DNA of 64,000 bases from Lamellibrachia satsuma (GCA_033239005.1 BSQZ01000028.1:1165501-1229500), one strand, 5' to 3'. Positions 22,201 through 34,901 are shown, counted from the first letter of the stretch. Notes: generated from the sequence alone by a model not told the origin. Translations and numbers: made by a program.

Positions 22201-23275
22201 TGCAGTCGTGTTCTTTGGTAGGTAGTCACGTCGTGATGTAGGCCCTACCTGTCTGTTTGAAATTGAAGCCGTGGACTATTGGGGCCACTTTGACGCTGTT
22301 GTATGTATAGCTACTCACTTATTCCATTATTATTCTTAGCCAATCACCAGGCAATAAAATGCCTATGTTTGCCTTTATCGAGACGCGCTGCGATATAGTG
22401 CGTCTGTTGAAGTCGTGGACTGTATCCATGAGCAATGTTGCGTTGCTTGCGACCATTTGCAACATTTTGCCTAAACCTTCTTTTGTGCATACGACGGACT
22501 CTTTGTTGTCAGCTTAGTTGGTTGTCTTACTTCATCATTCGGTCCAACTGTCATTGATAATGCCCTTATGGTTGAAGACTGATCTGTCATCATCCACGCA
22601 TATTTAAGGCCTTTCACACCGGTCAAACTGCTCGTATAACACCCTGCTCTGACCGCATGAGATCTTCGTGATTCTTCATTTTTTTTTATATAATACTAAG
22701 GTAAAACTAAGAAATAACAACTTCATCTACTAATAAAATGCCGATCGCTGCCTTTCATTCGGCTATTTATAAACCGATCGAGTTCAGATCTCGAACATAA
22801 CTAGATACGATCATGTAGAAATCACGTGGCACTATTTTGGCATAGTATTTTTTTGTGAAGATAGTCGAAATTTGTTTTTTCCAAATGGGATCAGGCAGCG
22901 ACGCGTCGTTTAATAGTTATTTTTTGGGTAATTTTCCGACAGTTTTTAGTCAGACATCGAAATCAGATAGTTGGAGTCGGATATTAGAAAACGACTATCC
23001 GTCCCCTTCCAATCGGATTCATTTGGCCTTGTTGATAGTTGCATGGTAGCCAAAATTACAATGTTTATATTTTCGTGCACGATGACAAGCCTATGCTCAA
23101 CCTTGACTCCATAAAGTGCTTATCGTTTTGAATATCCACTATTTTGAACCTTACCAGATCTAGTGACAGAAGTGAAATATTTAGATGATTTAAAAAAAAC
23201 GCACTTTTTTATGACAGCGACTGCGGATATTAACTAAAGCTATTCACACGCTACATATATGGACATCAACGAACC
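22201..23275. other. 5' flank of BRICHOS gene, no other gene seen
   Basis: It would hold the 5'UTR and promoter of the minus-strand gene. A TATA-like ATTATATAAA lies near 22685-22695 on the minus strand, nearly 500 bases from the ATG, so its relevance is doubtful. Confidence 0.35.
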
Positions 23276-23276
23276 G

Positions 23277-23424
23277 GATTCGCGATAGGTTAAATCAGCT
23301 GAGGAGGGAATAATTCGCGATAGGCTAAATAAGCTGAGGAGGGAATAATTCGCGATAGGCTAAATCAGCTGAGGAGGGAATAATTCGCGATAGGCTAAAA
23401 CAGCTGAGGAGGGAATAATTAAGC
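23277..23424 (+). repeat. 35-bp tandem repeat, about 4 copies
   Basis: Units containing GCGATAGGCTAAATCAGCTG and AGGAGGGAATAATT. A diverged single unit with the same lead-in (CAACGAACC then ATTCACGAT) occurs at about 49800-49855. Confidence 0.9.
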
Positions 23425-23656
23425 AATTGCGTAACGGAAACAGTTTTCGTACACGTACGTTCAACTGCAAAAAAAATTGTGTTTGGGCGTTGGGGGCCAG
23501 TTGTTACAATAATTTCGTTTTGGGTCAAATTGTTACAACTGTGAAACATGCTCGGGGGGTTCGTACGGATGGTTCAGTCAGCGAGTTGGGCGCTGACAAT
23601 GAACAACATTTATTTAACCACGACGTGTGAACGCTTTATTTCACCTGTGAGACCTA

Positions 23657-23710
23657 GTGTACTGGTTTATAACCAGTACTGTAAATGCTAGCAGCGTCAA
23701 ACAAAATTAA
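23657..23710 (+). repeat. 54-bp direct repeat, left copy (CR1 3' scrap)
   Basis: GTGTACTGGTTTATAACCAG through CTAGCAGCGTCAAACAAAATTAA recurs at 26633-26686. The right copy continues into a CR1 3' end (AACAAATATCTCAGAAGAACG). The pair flanks repeat unit A and looks like a long target duplication or an exchange footprint. Confidence 0.8.
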
Positions 23711-24695
23711 ATGTTTTTGATATAAAACGCATGTATGGAAATGTTGACATGACCAATAACAGTTGTTCTTAAGACAACGTAATTTTTGAAGCGATCGTAT
23801 TTAAAATTAACGAAACAATAACAGGTGTTCTGCGGCATCTAGTCGTCAATGCGAGTAAAAATGTAAATTATGATGTGCTGGTTGCACCCAGTCGCATGCT
23901 AAGTTATAGTATTGTTTTGTACAACATAAATTTTTTGTTGTTATCGTATGTGAAGTGTTTACGGTGAAGACATGTAATTATTTCCAGCATATTTGACAGC
24001 CCGCACACTGTGGTCGTTCTGTTGCACGCTATGACTAATCGGTCACAAAAACGGTTTGCATGTCGACGGGCAATTAGATTGGGAGCTCAAGGCTTTTATT
24101 TATATAAACGGCGCCAGATATTATTTTTCTTCAACGAGGCATTTTTATCGTTTGTGTCTAGGAAAACAATGACCAGCCGCGAACAACATGTCTGGAAATC
24201 CAACTTTCTGTCGTATTTGTTGTAAAACTATATGGTTAAGCCTAATGTTACGTTTCTCACTGACGACCATGCTAACATTTTGCATGATTATAAGAAAACG
24301 AGACCATCAAAACTTATGAAAATTCTCACCTGCTGTTATCATCATATCATTGATATGGTGATCAAGTTTAGTCAACGTCTCAATCTTCTAACTCGTTTAA
24401 AATGCATGAACGTGCTACACCCGCCAATATTTACCAATTTCTGCATGAATTACTACGCAGACGTGCCTTGTGGCTAAAAAATTGCCAAAATTCCTTCTGC
24501 CTATTGAAATCATCTAAGAATCCACAGTTACACTGATAACATGTTCTACCAGCAAACTTGACAAAGTGCCTGGCTAATATGCCATTATGTCAGATGATAT
24601 GATTTTTTGAAAAAAATTACACATCTCAAATTACTGTGCCCTACATTCGTGTGTAACACACCAGGAAGTCTATCTGAGGCATGGTCCCTATAATC

Positions 24696-24697
<2 letters not shown>

Positions 24698-24741
<44 letters not shown>

Positions 24742-24773
24742 GGGGGGAGAGAGAGAGAGAGAAAGAGAGAGAG

Positions 24774-24816
<43 letters not shown>

Positions 24817-24817
24817 G

Positions 24818-24856
<39 letters not shown>

Positions 24857-24898
24857 CATGAGAGAGAGAGAGAGAGAGTATTGAGAGAGAGAGAGAGC
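24698..24898. repeat. (GA)n microsatellite
   Basis: Long GAGAGA tract with GG interruptions, inside repeat unit A. Confidence 0.95.
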
Positions 24899-25554
24899 TT
24901 GCGTTCTCTTCTCGAACTTCCGGTTTGCTGTATTGAATGAACGATGATGGGCTACTGCGTAACATACATGGGCAACTGCGTAACAGACATACATTGATAG
25001 ATGTGGCATTCGCATCCCATTTCTTGATAGTTTGCAAACATTGTTGGACTGCTATATATTAACGGTATATAGGTGTGGTGTTCTAACGGCAGCTAGTGAT
25101 TTATTACATTTGTTATAATGGTGGTATTGAAATATGCCAAACGTTGCACATAATCGCTCAATAATGTGATTTATCATTACCAGTATTATCCATTTTAATA
25201 AAATTATTGGAAAACAATTATTTCTGTCACATGGAAGACACCGTAGTCAACACGTTGAATAACATATGACGTGTGCAGTGGTGGACAACGTTTTGTAGTG
25301 TGATATAGGCGACAATGTGACATGTCTACCCTGTCATTCGATTCGATAAAAGCATGTGAATGACGTAGCACCAGTGCCGGATTAACAATGTGTATATGAA
25401 AGACGAAGATCGAGACGCACAGTGTTGGCTATGGATGTTACTGGAACATATACAGCGTGTGATGATAAAAAAAGAAAGTACAGTGTACAATGACGAATGA
25501 CAAGTAAAGATTAGAGCACACATGCTTGCATACAAACAAACAAACAAACGTACA

Positions 25555-25740
25555 AACATACATGCATACATGCATACAAACATGCATACATACATACATA
25601 CATACATACATACATACATACATACATACATACATACATACATACATACCTACGTACATACATACATACATACATACATACATACATACATACATACATA
25701 CTTACATGCATACATACATACATACATGCATACATACATA
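25555..25740. repeat. (CATA)n microsatellite
   Basis: Tetranucleotide CATA with occasional CATG units, inside repeat unit A. Confidence 0.95.
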
Positions 25741-25764
25741 CCAGAAAATTATGCAAGAAATACA

Positions 25765-26347
25765 GCGTACAGTACAGTACACTACAGTAGAGTACAGTAC
25801 ACTACAGCACAGTACAGTACAGTAGAGTACAGTACAATACAGTACAGTACAGCACATCACAATACAGTATAGTACAGTAGAGTACAGCATAGCACAACAC
25901 AGTACAGTACAGTACAGTAGAGTACACTATAGTGCAGTAGAGTGCAGTACAGTAGAGTATAGTACAGTACAGTAGAGTACAGTATAGCATAGCACAGTGC
26001 AGTACAGTGCAGTAGAGTACATTACAGTACAGCACAGCACAGTACAGTAGAATAGAGTACAGTACAGCACAGTACAATACAGTGTAGTACAGCACAGTAA
26101 AGTACAGTACAGCATAGTACAGTAGAGTACAGTAGAGTACAGTAAAGTACAGTAGAGTACAATACAGTAGAGTACAGTAGAGTACAGCAGAGTACAGTAG
26201 AGTACAGTACAGTACAGTAGAGAACAGTAGAGTACAGTAGAGTACAATAGACTTCAGTTCAGTACAGTACAGTACAGTACAGAATAGTACAGTAGAGTAC
26301 AGTACAGTACAGTAGAGTACAGTAGAGTACAATAGAGTACAGTACAG
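25765..26347. repeat. (GTACA)/(GTAGA) pentanucleotide array
   Basis: Nearly 600 bases of 5-base units AGTAC, AGTAG and AGCAC in irregular order. Because five is not a multiple of three, both strands show long false frames of YCTVL type. Confidence 0.9.
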
Positions 26348-26601
26348 GCCCTACAAGTGTTTATGAGCAAACAAAGAGTAACATCCAAATACTTTCCACC
26401 ACCGAAGTTACCATCGGTTCTAGAAATGTCATCGGGGGAATAATCCCGTCTGACTGTACATCTGTTGAACTTTCTCAATAAATAATCCACTGTTTAAGCA
26501 TTTTGGTGGTAGTGAAGTCCAGCAAAATATTGTCAAGATTAATTCGATTTTATGGGGACCCTTTTTGTGGGGGCCTGGCACGAGTGTTCTACTTGCGTCA
26601 T

Positions 26602-26655
26602 GGTTAATCCAGTGTACTGGATTAACCATGTGTACTGGTTTATAACCAGTACTGT
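26602..26655. other. Two adjacent hairpins at the end of unit A
   Basis: CATGGTTAATCCAG, a 4-base loop, then CTGGATTAACCATG (26602-26633) is a perfect 14-bp stem. GTACTGGTT-TAT-AACCAGTAC follows (about 26635-26655). Copy B ends exactly after the first arm of the first hairpin. Confidence 0.8.
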
Positions 26656-26720
26656 AAATGCTAGCAGCGTCAAACAAAATTAACAAATATCTCAGAAGAA
26701 CGGGTTCGCATCTTGGTATT
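26633..26720 (+). mobile_element. CR1-like 3' end fragment
   Basis: Contains the GCTAGCAGCGT ... TATCTCAGAAGAACGGGTT pattern that in the fuller copies encodes TASSVN, FKxKVDTYL and the last codons of the CR1 ORF2. Confidence 0.6.
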
Positions 26721-27800
26721 TTTACGGCACAGCCCTATTTGAGCAATTAATAAATATTGCATGATTAATTGAAATGTGGATGTTCGTGCGAGTGTACGTG
26801 AGTGCGTACGTGTGTGTATCATTCAATCAAGTAGAAGTCGCATTACATATATACTGCCATTCACTATTTCACACTTCATTCAATAATTTACATTCCATTC
26901 ACAATTGTTTTTTATGTAAGAATCAAGGGAATGAGTCACCTTTGGTAACTAAAATGAAAAGCTTAATATGAAGCTATGAACACCTACGTCGTCATGCACA
27001 CTGTGCGTAAGATGTATTACTGTGTATAATCCAATTAATGTAATAACAGTAACGAGTTCTTTGCTGTAGCAACGCCCCCATATGATGTAACAACTTGCCC
27101 CGTTTACGGGGATAGTAGTTACAGTCGACCGCGCCTGGGAAACTTCATATATCTACATAACTACAATACGGAATATCAATGGTACGGTACATCGTATTAA
27201 CACGAATAATAAATTTAATGTATACGTTGACATAAATAATGCATCTAACATACTTTTCACAAAAGTGACTTTAACTGGAAATTGTAAAACTAGCCCCGGT
27301 CTCCCCTATACGCTCAACCCCTTTATGTGTTGAGTGATCTATTGGAGCGCTGTTTGGTTGCATCCAACCTACTTACGTAGTGGTGATTCACAGTTAGTTC
27401 TCGAACTGGAAGGGAACTCACACAAAGTCTACCGCAAGCAAGCTCTTCCAGTTGAATACTCTTTCGTAACACGAAACGGTAGTATTATGACACTGGTTTT
27501 TAAATGATTTGTATCTGGTGCAAAAAAAGAATGACTGGCGACACCAGACGAACTGCCTTGCTACGAACAATACACCACACGAGGTGCACATCCGGGCGGC
27601 ATCCACACAACCGTGGTTGACTGAAGGAAATGCAAAAACTATATGTCGCCAAGTAGTTTTTCAAGACCTGATACCATCTAGCTCGGTTCCATCAAAGACA
27701 TATCCGCAGCGCCCCTTGACGCCATGAGAAACATTGGCTAGCAAACTGACAAAGGACTGTCCATCAAGTAACTGTACATTTGTTTTGAAATGTCCATCGA
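26721..27800. other. No gene recognised
   Basis: Mixed AT-rich sequence. Frames at 27418-27606 (minus) and 27509-27727 (plus) show no domain pattern. Confidence 0.45.
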
Positions 27801-28158
27801 GTAACTAATGTTACGTCTGCCGGTGGCCTGCCTGACCCACAAACGAATGCTACGTCTGCTGGTGACCTGCCTGATCCACAAACGAATGCTACGTCTGCTG
27901 GTGGCTTGCCTGATCCATAGCCGAATGCTACGTCTGCTGGTGACCTGCCTGATCCACAAACGAATGCTACGTCTGCTGGTGACCTGCCTGATCCATAGCC
28001 GAATGCTACGTCTGCTGGTGACCTGCCTGATCCACAAACGAATGCTACGTCTGCTGGTGGCCTGCCTGATCCACAGACGAATGTTACGTCTGCTGGTGGC
28101 CTGCCTGACCCACAGCCTAATGCTACGTCTGCTGGTGACCTGCCTGATCCATAGCCAC
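27800..28158 (+). repeat. 39-bp minisatellite, about 9 copies
   Basis: Units with GCTACGTCTGCTGGTGACC then TGCCTGATCCACAAACGAAT. 39 is a multiple of three, so frames stay open on both strands. One plus frame reads PDPQTNATSAG(D/G)L, a Pro/Ser/Thr-type linker, but has TAG in several copies. Confidence 0.9.
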
Positions 28159-28439
28159 CAACGATTGTTCAGTACATAAATTGTACTACAGAGCCTGTCA
28201 GCCGATAAGCTGACTTATTCCTTAGAAGCTTTCTATCCCGTCCGAAATAATGTTTAACTCGATTTCAGCTTTTCACACGATTCTTTTTTTTTACCGCTGA
28301 TGTTCACTAAAAAAGGCTTACAGACAGACACAGATGCACACAGTCGACCACCGGCTTATCCTATCGATGGGATAATTTTTATGATGTGATATAGGATCAG
28401 ACATTTATTGACTTTTTGGCGACTTCGTAAGAATGCGAT

Positions 28440-28710
28440 GATGCAATTTCATTTGATACAAAGAAGCCACCAAATGTGAAGAACATTGTAAAAAGAAAAA
28501 GGGTAAAAATAAAAAAGTTAGCTACGACAACAGTTGAATCTAAGAATTCATGCTATAAATGTGGCGTGAATTTTGGCAGCAGAACTGATCCAAAATGAAA
28601 CAAAGATTGGATTCAGTGCAAACCATCCTGTTTTTGTTTTCACGAATCGTGCGATGAAGAATGCGGCATTCTAGACGACGACAGCTTCACTTGTCAATCT
28701 TGTATTTAGC
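28440..28710 (+). pseudogene. C-terminal PHD-like zinc finger of a transposase-like protein
   Basis: One plus frame reads a basic linker (KKPPNVKNIVKRKRVKIKK), then CYKCGVNFGSRTDPK, an in-frame TGA, and on in the same frame DWIQC, CFCFHESCDEECG and FTCQSCI before a TAG near 28707. The spacing of Cys/His pairs with a Trp before the fourth ligand is PHD-finger-like. Such fingers end many DNA-transposon proteins and their domesticated relatives. The frame upstream is lost, so this is a tail only. An AATAAA-type signal follows at about 28751. Confidence 0.45.
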
Positions 28711-28759
28711 ACTGCTCGGTTTCTAGTTAAGAGTTCTGTCTAAAATTTCAAATAAAATA

Positions 28760-29137
28760 ATACAATGTTAACCTTGTAGCAAAATTGTATTATTATTTGT
28801 ATATTTTCATATGCACATCCAATTATTATTATAAATACCAACAAGCACTAGGCATTACTTTTACACAGTATTTATAAAACAGACATACATACAGTTTGCA
28901 CGCATACTCAAATTACCCGTCTCTTCGGGTAATATGAGCATTTTTCTAGGATAATTGTTTTTAATAATGCATTTTTGTTGTAAACCCACTAATGAACTTG
29001 TTGTGACTGTTTGAAACAGTATACGATGGTTTATTCCATGCACTATATATAAGACAATTCGGACATGAGTTTCACAAAATATTGGCCAAAACAAAACTAT
29101 GCTTAAATATTCGACGTTACCCTATATTTAATAATTT
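28760..29137. other. No gene recognised
   Basis: AT-rich spacer between the zinc-finger relic and repeat unit B. Confidence 0.45.
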
Positions 29138-29361
29138 AATGTTTTTGATATAAAACGCATGTATGGAAATGTTGACATGACCAATAACAGTTGTTCTTAA
29201 GACAACGTAATTTTTTGAAGCGATCGTATTTAAAATTAACGAAACAATAACAGGTGTTCTGCGGCATCTAGTCGTCAATGCGAGTAAAAATGTAAATTAT
29301 GATGTGCTTGTTGCACCCAGTCGCATGCTAAGTTATAGTATTGTTTTGTACAACAGACAAT

Positions 29362-29567
29362 TTTTTTTTATCGTATGTGAAGTGTTTACGGTGAAGACAT
29401 GTAATTATTTCCAGCATATTTGACAGCCCGCACACTGTGGTCGTTCTGTTGCACGCAACAGAAAAAAAAATTTTTTTTATCGTATGTGAAGTGTTTACGG
29501 TGAAGACATGTAATTATTTCCAGCTTATTTGACAGCCCGCACACTGTGGTCGTTCTGTTGCACGCTA
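29362..29567 (+). repeat. 109-bp tandem duplication, unique to copy B
   Basis: TCGTATGTGAAGTGTTTACG begins at 29371 and again at 29480. Copy A has one such segment. A short A9/T8 stretch forms the joint. Confidence 0.85.
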
Positions 29568-29674
29568 TGACTAATCGGTCACAAAAACAGTTTGCATGTC
29601 GACGGGCAATTAGATTGGGAGCTCAAGGCTTTTATTTATATAAACGGCGCGAAAAGGTTTGACCCCATGGACTG

Positions 29675-30006
29675 GGGCGGGCGGGCGGGCGGGCGGGCGG
29701 GCGGGCGGGCGGGCGGGCGGGCGGGCGGGCGGGCGGGCGGGCGGGCGGGCGGGCGGGCGGGCGGGCGGGCGGGCGGGCGGGCGGGCGGGCGGGCGGGCGG
29801 GCGGGCGGGCGGGCGGGCGGGCGGGCGGGCGGGCGGGCGGGCGGGCGGGCGGGCGGGCGGGCGGGCGGGCGGGCGGGCGGGCGGGCGGGCGGGCGGGCGG
29901 GCGGGCGGGCGGGCGGGCGGGCGGGCGGGCGGGCGGGCGGGCGGGCGGGCGGGCGGGCGGGCGGGCGGGCGGGCGGGCGGGCGGGCGGGCGGGCGGGCGG
30001 GCGGGC
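29675..30006 (+). repeat. (GGGC)n tract, about 83 units
   Basis: 332 uninterrupted bases of GGGC. It gives GRAGGRAG or ARPPARPP frames with no meaning. On the G strand it meets the pattern for many overlapping G-quadruplexes with one-base loops. The perfect uniformity may be partly an assembly product. Confidence 0.95.
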
Positions 30007-30132
30007 AGAATCCACAACTGTTTCGTACAGATTATATTATTTTTCTTCAACGAGGCATTTTTATCGTTTGTGTCTAGGAAAACAATGACCAGCCGCGAAC
30101 AACATGTCTGGGAATCCAACTTTCTGTCGTAT

Positions 30133-32758
30133 ATAGGAAGAAGGGGCGGGGGAGTTATTTTATATGTTAAAGAATCTATTCAGGCTTATGAAATAAAACT
30201 AGAAAGGGAAGCAGATTGCGATGAAGCTGTTTGGTGCAAAATTGTTTCAGGAAATTCAAAATTAACTATTGGATTAGTTTACCGAAGTCCAAACATAAAC
30301 GAAGAGGACAACACAAAAATAAAAAACGCTATAAAGGAAGTTAGTAAAGGGGAATGTATCATAATGGGAGATTTTAACCATGGACACATACAATGGAATT
30401 CTCTAGAGAGCACAGGGATTGAGGATCAACAATTTCTATGTTTAATCCAGGATAGCTTTCTTACTCAGCACGTACTAGAACCAACCAGGGGAGAAAATGT
30501 ATCAGATATAGTTTTGTCATCACAAAAAGAATTACTGGACAATGTAAAAATATTTGAACCAGGGGTTTAATAGTGACCATAATCAAATACGTTTTGACAT
30601 CAATGTAAAATCAGAAAGTAAAAATAAGAAAACGTACAAGAGAAACTTCCACAAAGTTAACTACAAAGATATGAGAAAATACTTAGCAAAGCTAGATTGG
30701 AATAACATGCTGATGAATAAGACCGCAAATGAATGTTGGAATATTCTAAAATATGAAAATGAGAGTATCATCGATAAATTTGTTCCCTTACAAAAACAAG
30801 GAAAACGGTGTAGAAAGAAACACTTGTCAAAAGAGGCTATTAGAAAAATAGTCTTAAAACAAACTATGTGGAGGGTTTATAGGCGTACCAGAAAGGAAGA
30901 AGACTATGCAGACTAAGAACCTATGAGCAAAAACTAGCATGTAACATAACAAATGACAGCAAGAGTTTTTATGCATATGTCAGGAGTAAACAAAACGTAC
31001 AAGACAAGGTTGAACCTCTAGAAGACAGTGCTGGAAATATAATATCACAGGGGTTTTTAATGGCGGAAGACCTAAATGGTTACTTCAGTTCAGTGTTTAC
31101 CAAAGAAGATATTAGTTCATTACCAGTTGCTGATGCTAAATTTCAGGGGGCTAAATCTGACTATTTAGGACCGTTAGTTGTAACTCCAGAATTGATAGCT
31201 AAGAAAATAAAGGCAATGAAGGATAACAAATCACCGGGAGTGGATGGGATTCCTCCAAAATTACTAATGGAAACAGTAGATCAAATCAGTATACCACTTG
31301 CAATTCAACTTGTCATTAAAAGAGGGAGTTGTTCCGTTTGAATGGAAAGAAGCAAACATCATACCATTATTTAAAAAGGGTTCGAGAAATAAGTCAGAGA
31401 ATTACAGACCAGTGAGTTTAACGTCAGTGATTTGTAAATTATTAGAAAGGTTAATTAAAGACCATATGGTGGCCTTCCTCGTTAAGCATAAATTATTAAA
31501 TTCATCTCAACATGGATTCCTTAAAACGAGGTCATGCTTAACAAATATGTTATGTTTTTTGGAAGTAATCACTAAGTGGATAGACATGGGATCGCCAGTA
31601 GATATTATCTACTTAGATTTTCAGAAAGCTTTTGACAAAGTGCTACATCAAAGATTACTACTTAAATTAAAAGCCCATGGTATCGGGGATAGCATAACTG
31701 ACTGGATAGAACAATGGCTGACTGACAGAAGACAACGAGTTGTAGTAGATGGAGAAGTATCAAATTGGAAATCGGTTTTGAGTGGGGTAATTCAAGGATC
31801 AGCATTAGGATCTATATTATTCTTAATTTATATCAATGACTTGGACGACAGTATAACAAGTAACGTACTGAAATTTGCGGATGACACAAAACTGTTTAGA
31901 AAGGTTAATACTGATGGTGATAAACAACATTTAGAAAACAATCTAGACAGATTAGTGAAATGGTCTGAGAAATGGCAGATGCTGTTCAATTTTGGGAAAT
32001 GTAAATGCCTACATACAGGACACGGGAACTTGAATGTAAACTATAAAATGGGAGATACTGTTCTGGGTACTACTTTAAAAGAAAAGGACTAAGGACTTAC
32101 AATAAGCGCTGATATGAAAGTTTCAGAGTAGTGTGGTATTGCAGCTTCAAAGAGTAATCAAATTCTTGGATTGATTAGAAGAAACATAACATACAAGGGA
32201 AAAAAGTTAATTATACCTCTTTATAAAGCAATAGTTAGACCTCATTTAGAATACTGTATACAAGCATGGAGACCATATCGTAAGAAGGATATAGATACGC
32301 TTGAACGCATACAAAGGAGAGCAACTAAAATGATTCCAGAACTTAGAGACCTTAGTTATGAAGAACGCCTGAAAGAATGTGGTTTAACAACTCTAGAAAC
32401 AAGGAGGTTAAGAGGAGATCAGATTGAAGTTTTTGAGATATTGAATGGGTATGAAAATATTGATAGAAATTTGTTTTAGTTTAGTTTAATTTTAAAATTA
32501 GTAAAGGATCAATGTAGATTGGACATCAGGAAGCACTCGTTCTCACATAGGACAATAAATGAATGGAACAAATTGTCTACATATTGTGTAACTGCTAGCA
32601 GCGTGAATATGTTTAAAAAGAAGGTTGACACATATCTCAGGAGGGCGGGTTATAAGTAGGTGAACATTGTTGGACTCTCGAAAAGCCAATGGCTTCCTTG
32701 TCCACTTGCCATCTGTGCCTTTGGCTTGGATGGCAAATCTTGTTAAATCTTGTTAAAT
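30133..32758 (+). mobile_element. CR1-like non-LTR retrotransposon, 5'-truncated, decayed
   Basis: Starts inside the endonuclease (GRRGGGVILYVKESIQAYEI, VYRSPNINEED, MGDFNHGHIQWNS to about 30570), then the linker (KQTMWRVYRRTRKEEDYAD, about 30550-30916), then reverse transcriptase: DNKSPGVDGIPPKLL (31220), FEWKEANIIPLFKKGSRNKS (31330), PVDIIYLDFQKAFDKV (31600), KFADDTKLF (about 31870) and the C-terminal QRRATKMIPELRDLSYEERL (32310). There are frame breaks near 30570, 30916, 31310 and 32090. The 3' end carries a short CTTGTTAAAT repeat, as expected for CR1-type tails. The exact insertion edges are shown by the empty site in copy A (TCGTAT/TTGTTG, 24213-24222). No target duplication is seen. 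Confidence 0.85.
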
Positions 32759-33236
32759 TTGTTGTAAAACTATAGGGTTCAGCCTACTGTTACGTTTCCC
32801 ACTGACGACCATATTAACATTTTGCATGATTATAAGAAAACGAGACCATCAAAACTTCTGAAAATTATCACCTGCTGTTATCATCATATCATTGATATGG
32901 TGATCGAGTTTAGTCAACGTCTCAATCTTCTAACTCGTTTAAAATGCATGAACGTGCTACACCCGTCAATATTGACCAATTTCTGCATGAATTACTACGC
33001 AGACGTGCCTTGTGGCTAAAAAATTGCCAAAAATCCTTCTGGCTATTGAAATCATCTAAGAATCCACAGTTACACTGATAACATGTTCTACCAGCAAACT
33101 TGCCAAAGTGCCTGGATAATATGCCATTATGTCAGATGATATGATTTTTTAAATTTACACATATCTCAAATTACTGTGCCCTACATTCGTGTGTAACACA
33201 CCAGGAAGTCTATCTGAGGCATGGTCCCTATAATCT

Positions 33237-33501
<265 letters not shown>

Positions 33502-33734
33502 CGTTCTCTTCTCGAACTTCCGGTTTGCTGTATTGAACGAACGATGATGGGCTACTGCGTAACAGACATACATTGATAGATGTGGCATTCGCATCCCATT
33601 TCTTGATAGTTTGCAAACATTGTTGGACTGCAATATTTTAACGGTATATAGGTGTGGTGTTCTAACGGCAGCTAGTAATTTATTACATTTGTTATAATGG
33701 TGGTATTGAAATATGCCAAACGTTGCACATAACA

Positions 33735-33945
<211 letters not shown>

Positions 33946-33989
33946 GTGACGAATGACAAGTAAAGATTAGAGCACACATGCTCGCATAC

Positions 33990-34196
33990 AAACAAATAAA
34001 CATACATAAATACATACATACATGCATACAAACATGCACACATACATACATACATGCATACATACATACATACATGCATACAAACAAACATGCATGCATA
34101 CATACATACATGCATACATACATGAATGCATACATACATACATACATACATGCATGCATGCATGCATTCATGCATACATACATACATACATACTAG
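33990..34196. repeat. (CATA/CATG)n microsatellite
   Basis: Counterpart of the tract at 25555 with more CATG units. Confidence 0.9.
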
Positions 34197-34212
34197 AAAA
34201 TTATGCAAGAAA

Positions 34213-34636
34213 TACAGCGTACAGTACAGTACAGTGCACTACAGTACAGTACAGTACAGTACAGTACAGTACAGTACAATAGAGTACAGTGCAGTACAGC
34301 ACATCACAATACAGTACAGTACAGTAGAGTACAGTAGAGCACAGTATAGTACAGTACAGTACAGTACAGTACAATACAGCACAGTAGAGTACAGTACAGC
34401 ACAGTACAGTACAGTAGAGTACATTACAGTATAGCACAGCACAGTACAGTAGAACACAGTAGAGCACAGTACAGTACAGTAGAATAGAGTATAGTACAGT
34501 ACTGCGCAGCACAGTACAGTAGAGTACAGTAGAGTACAGCACAGCACCGCACAGTACAGTAGAGTACAAAAGAGTACAATATAGTACAGTACAGTAGAGT
34601 AGAATACAGTACAGAACAGTAGAGTACAGTAGAGTT
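34213..34636. repeat. (GTACA)-type pentanucleotide array
   Basis: Counterpart of the array at 25765, about 420 bases. Confidence 0.9.
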
Positions 34637-34901
34637 ACTACAAGTGTTTATGAGAAAACAAAGAGTAACATCCAAATACTTTCCACCACCGAAGTTACCA
34701 TCGGTTCTGGAAATGTCATCCTGTGAATAATCCCGTCTGACTGTACATCTGTTGAACTTTCTCAATAAATAATCCACTGTTTAAGTATTTTTGGTGGCAG
34801 TGAAGTCCAGCAAAATATTGTCAAGATTAATACGATTTGATGGGGACCCTTTTTGTGGGGGCCTGGCCTGAGTGTTCTACTTGTGTCATGGTTAATCCAG
34901 C

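Larger units (their letters stand above)
23709..26616 (+). repeat. Repeat unit copy A (unknown type), CR1-empty allele
   Basis: Matches copy B (29138-34901) over its whole length except for insertions in B. It starts AATGTTTTTGATATAAAACG and ends GTCATGGTTAATCCAG. Inside are (GA)n at 24698-24898, (CATA)n at 25555-25740 and a (GTACA)-type array at 25765-26347. Open frames at 24010-24225 and 24232-24477 show no domain I know. The end falls on the first arm of a perfect hairpin (26602-26633). It may be a non-autonomous mobile element or a segmental duplication. Confidence 0.7.

Noticed and set aside
22855..23049. ORF with MKIVEICFFQMGSGSDA
   Set aside because: No recognisable domain or splice context; AT-rich chance frame.
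27808..28179. Plus-strand ORF with repeated MLRLLVTCLIHKR
   Set aside because: Open only because the repeat period is a multiple of three; no start context or domain.
29592..30570. Long ORF with GRAGGRAG repeat fused to an endonuclease
   Set aside because: The repeat is a GGGC tract and the joined part is the inserted CR1 endonuclease; the fusion is accidental.
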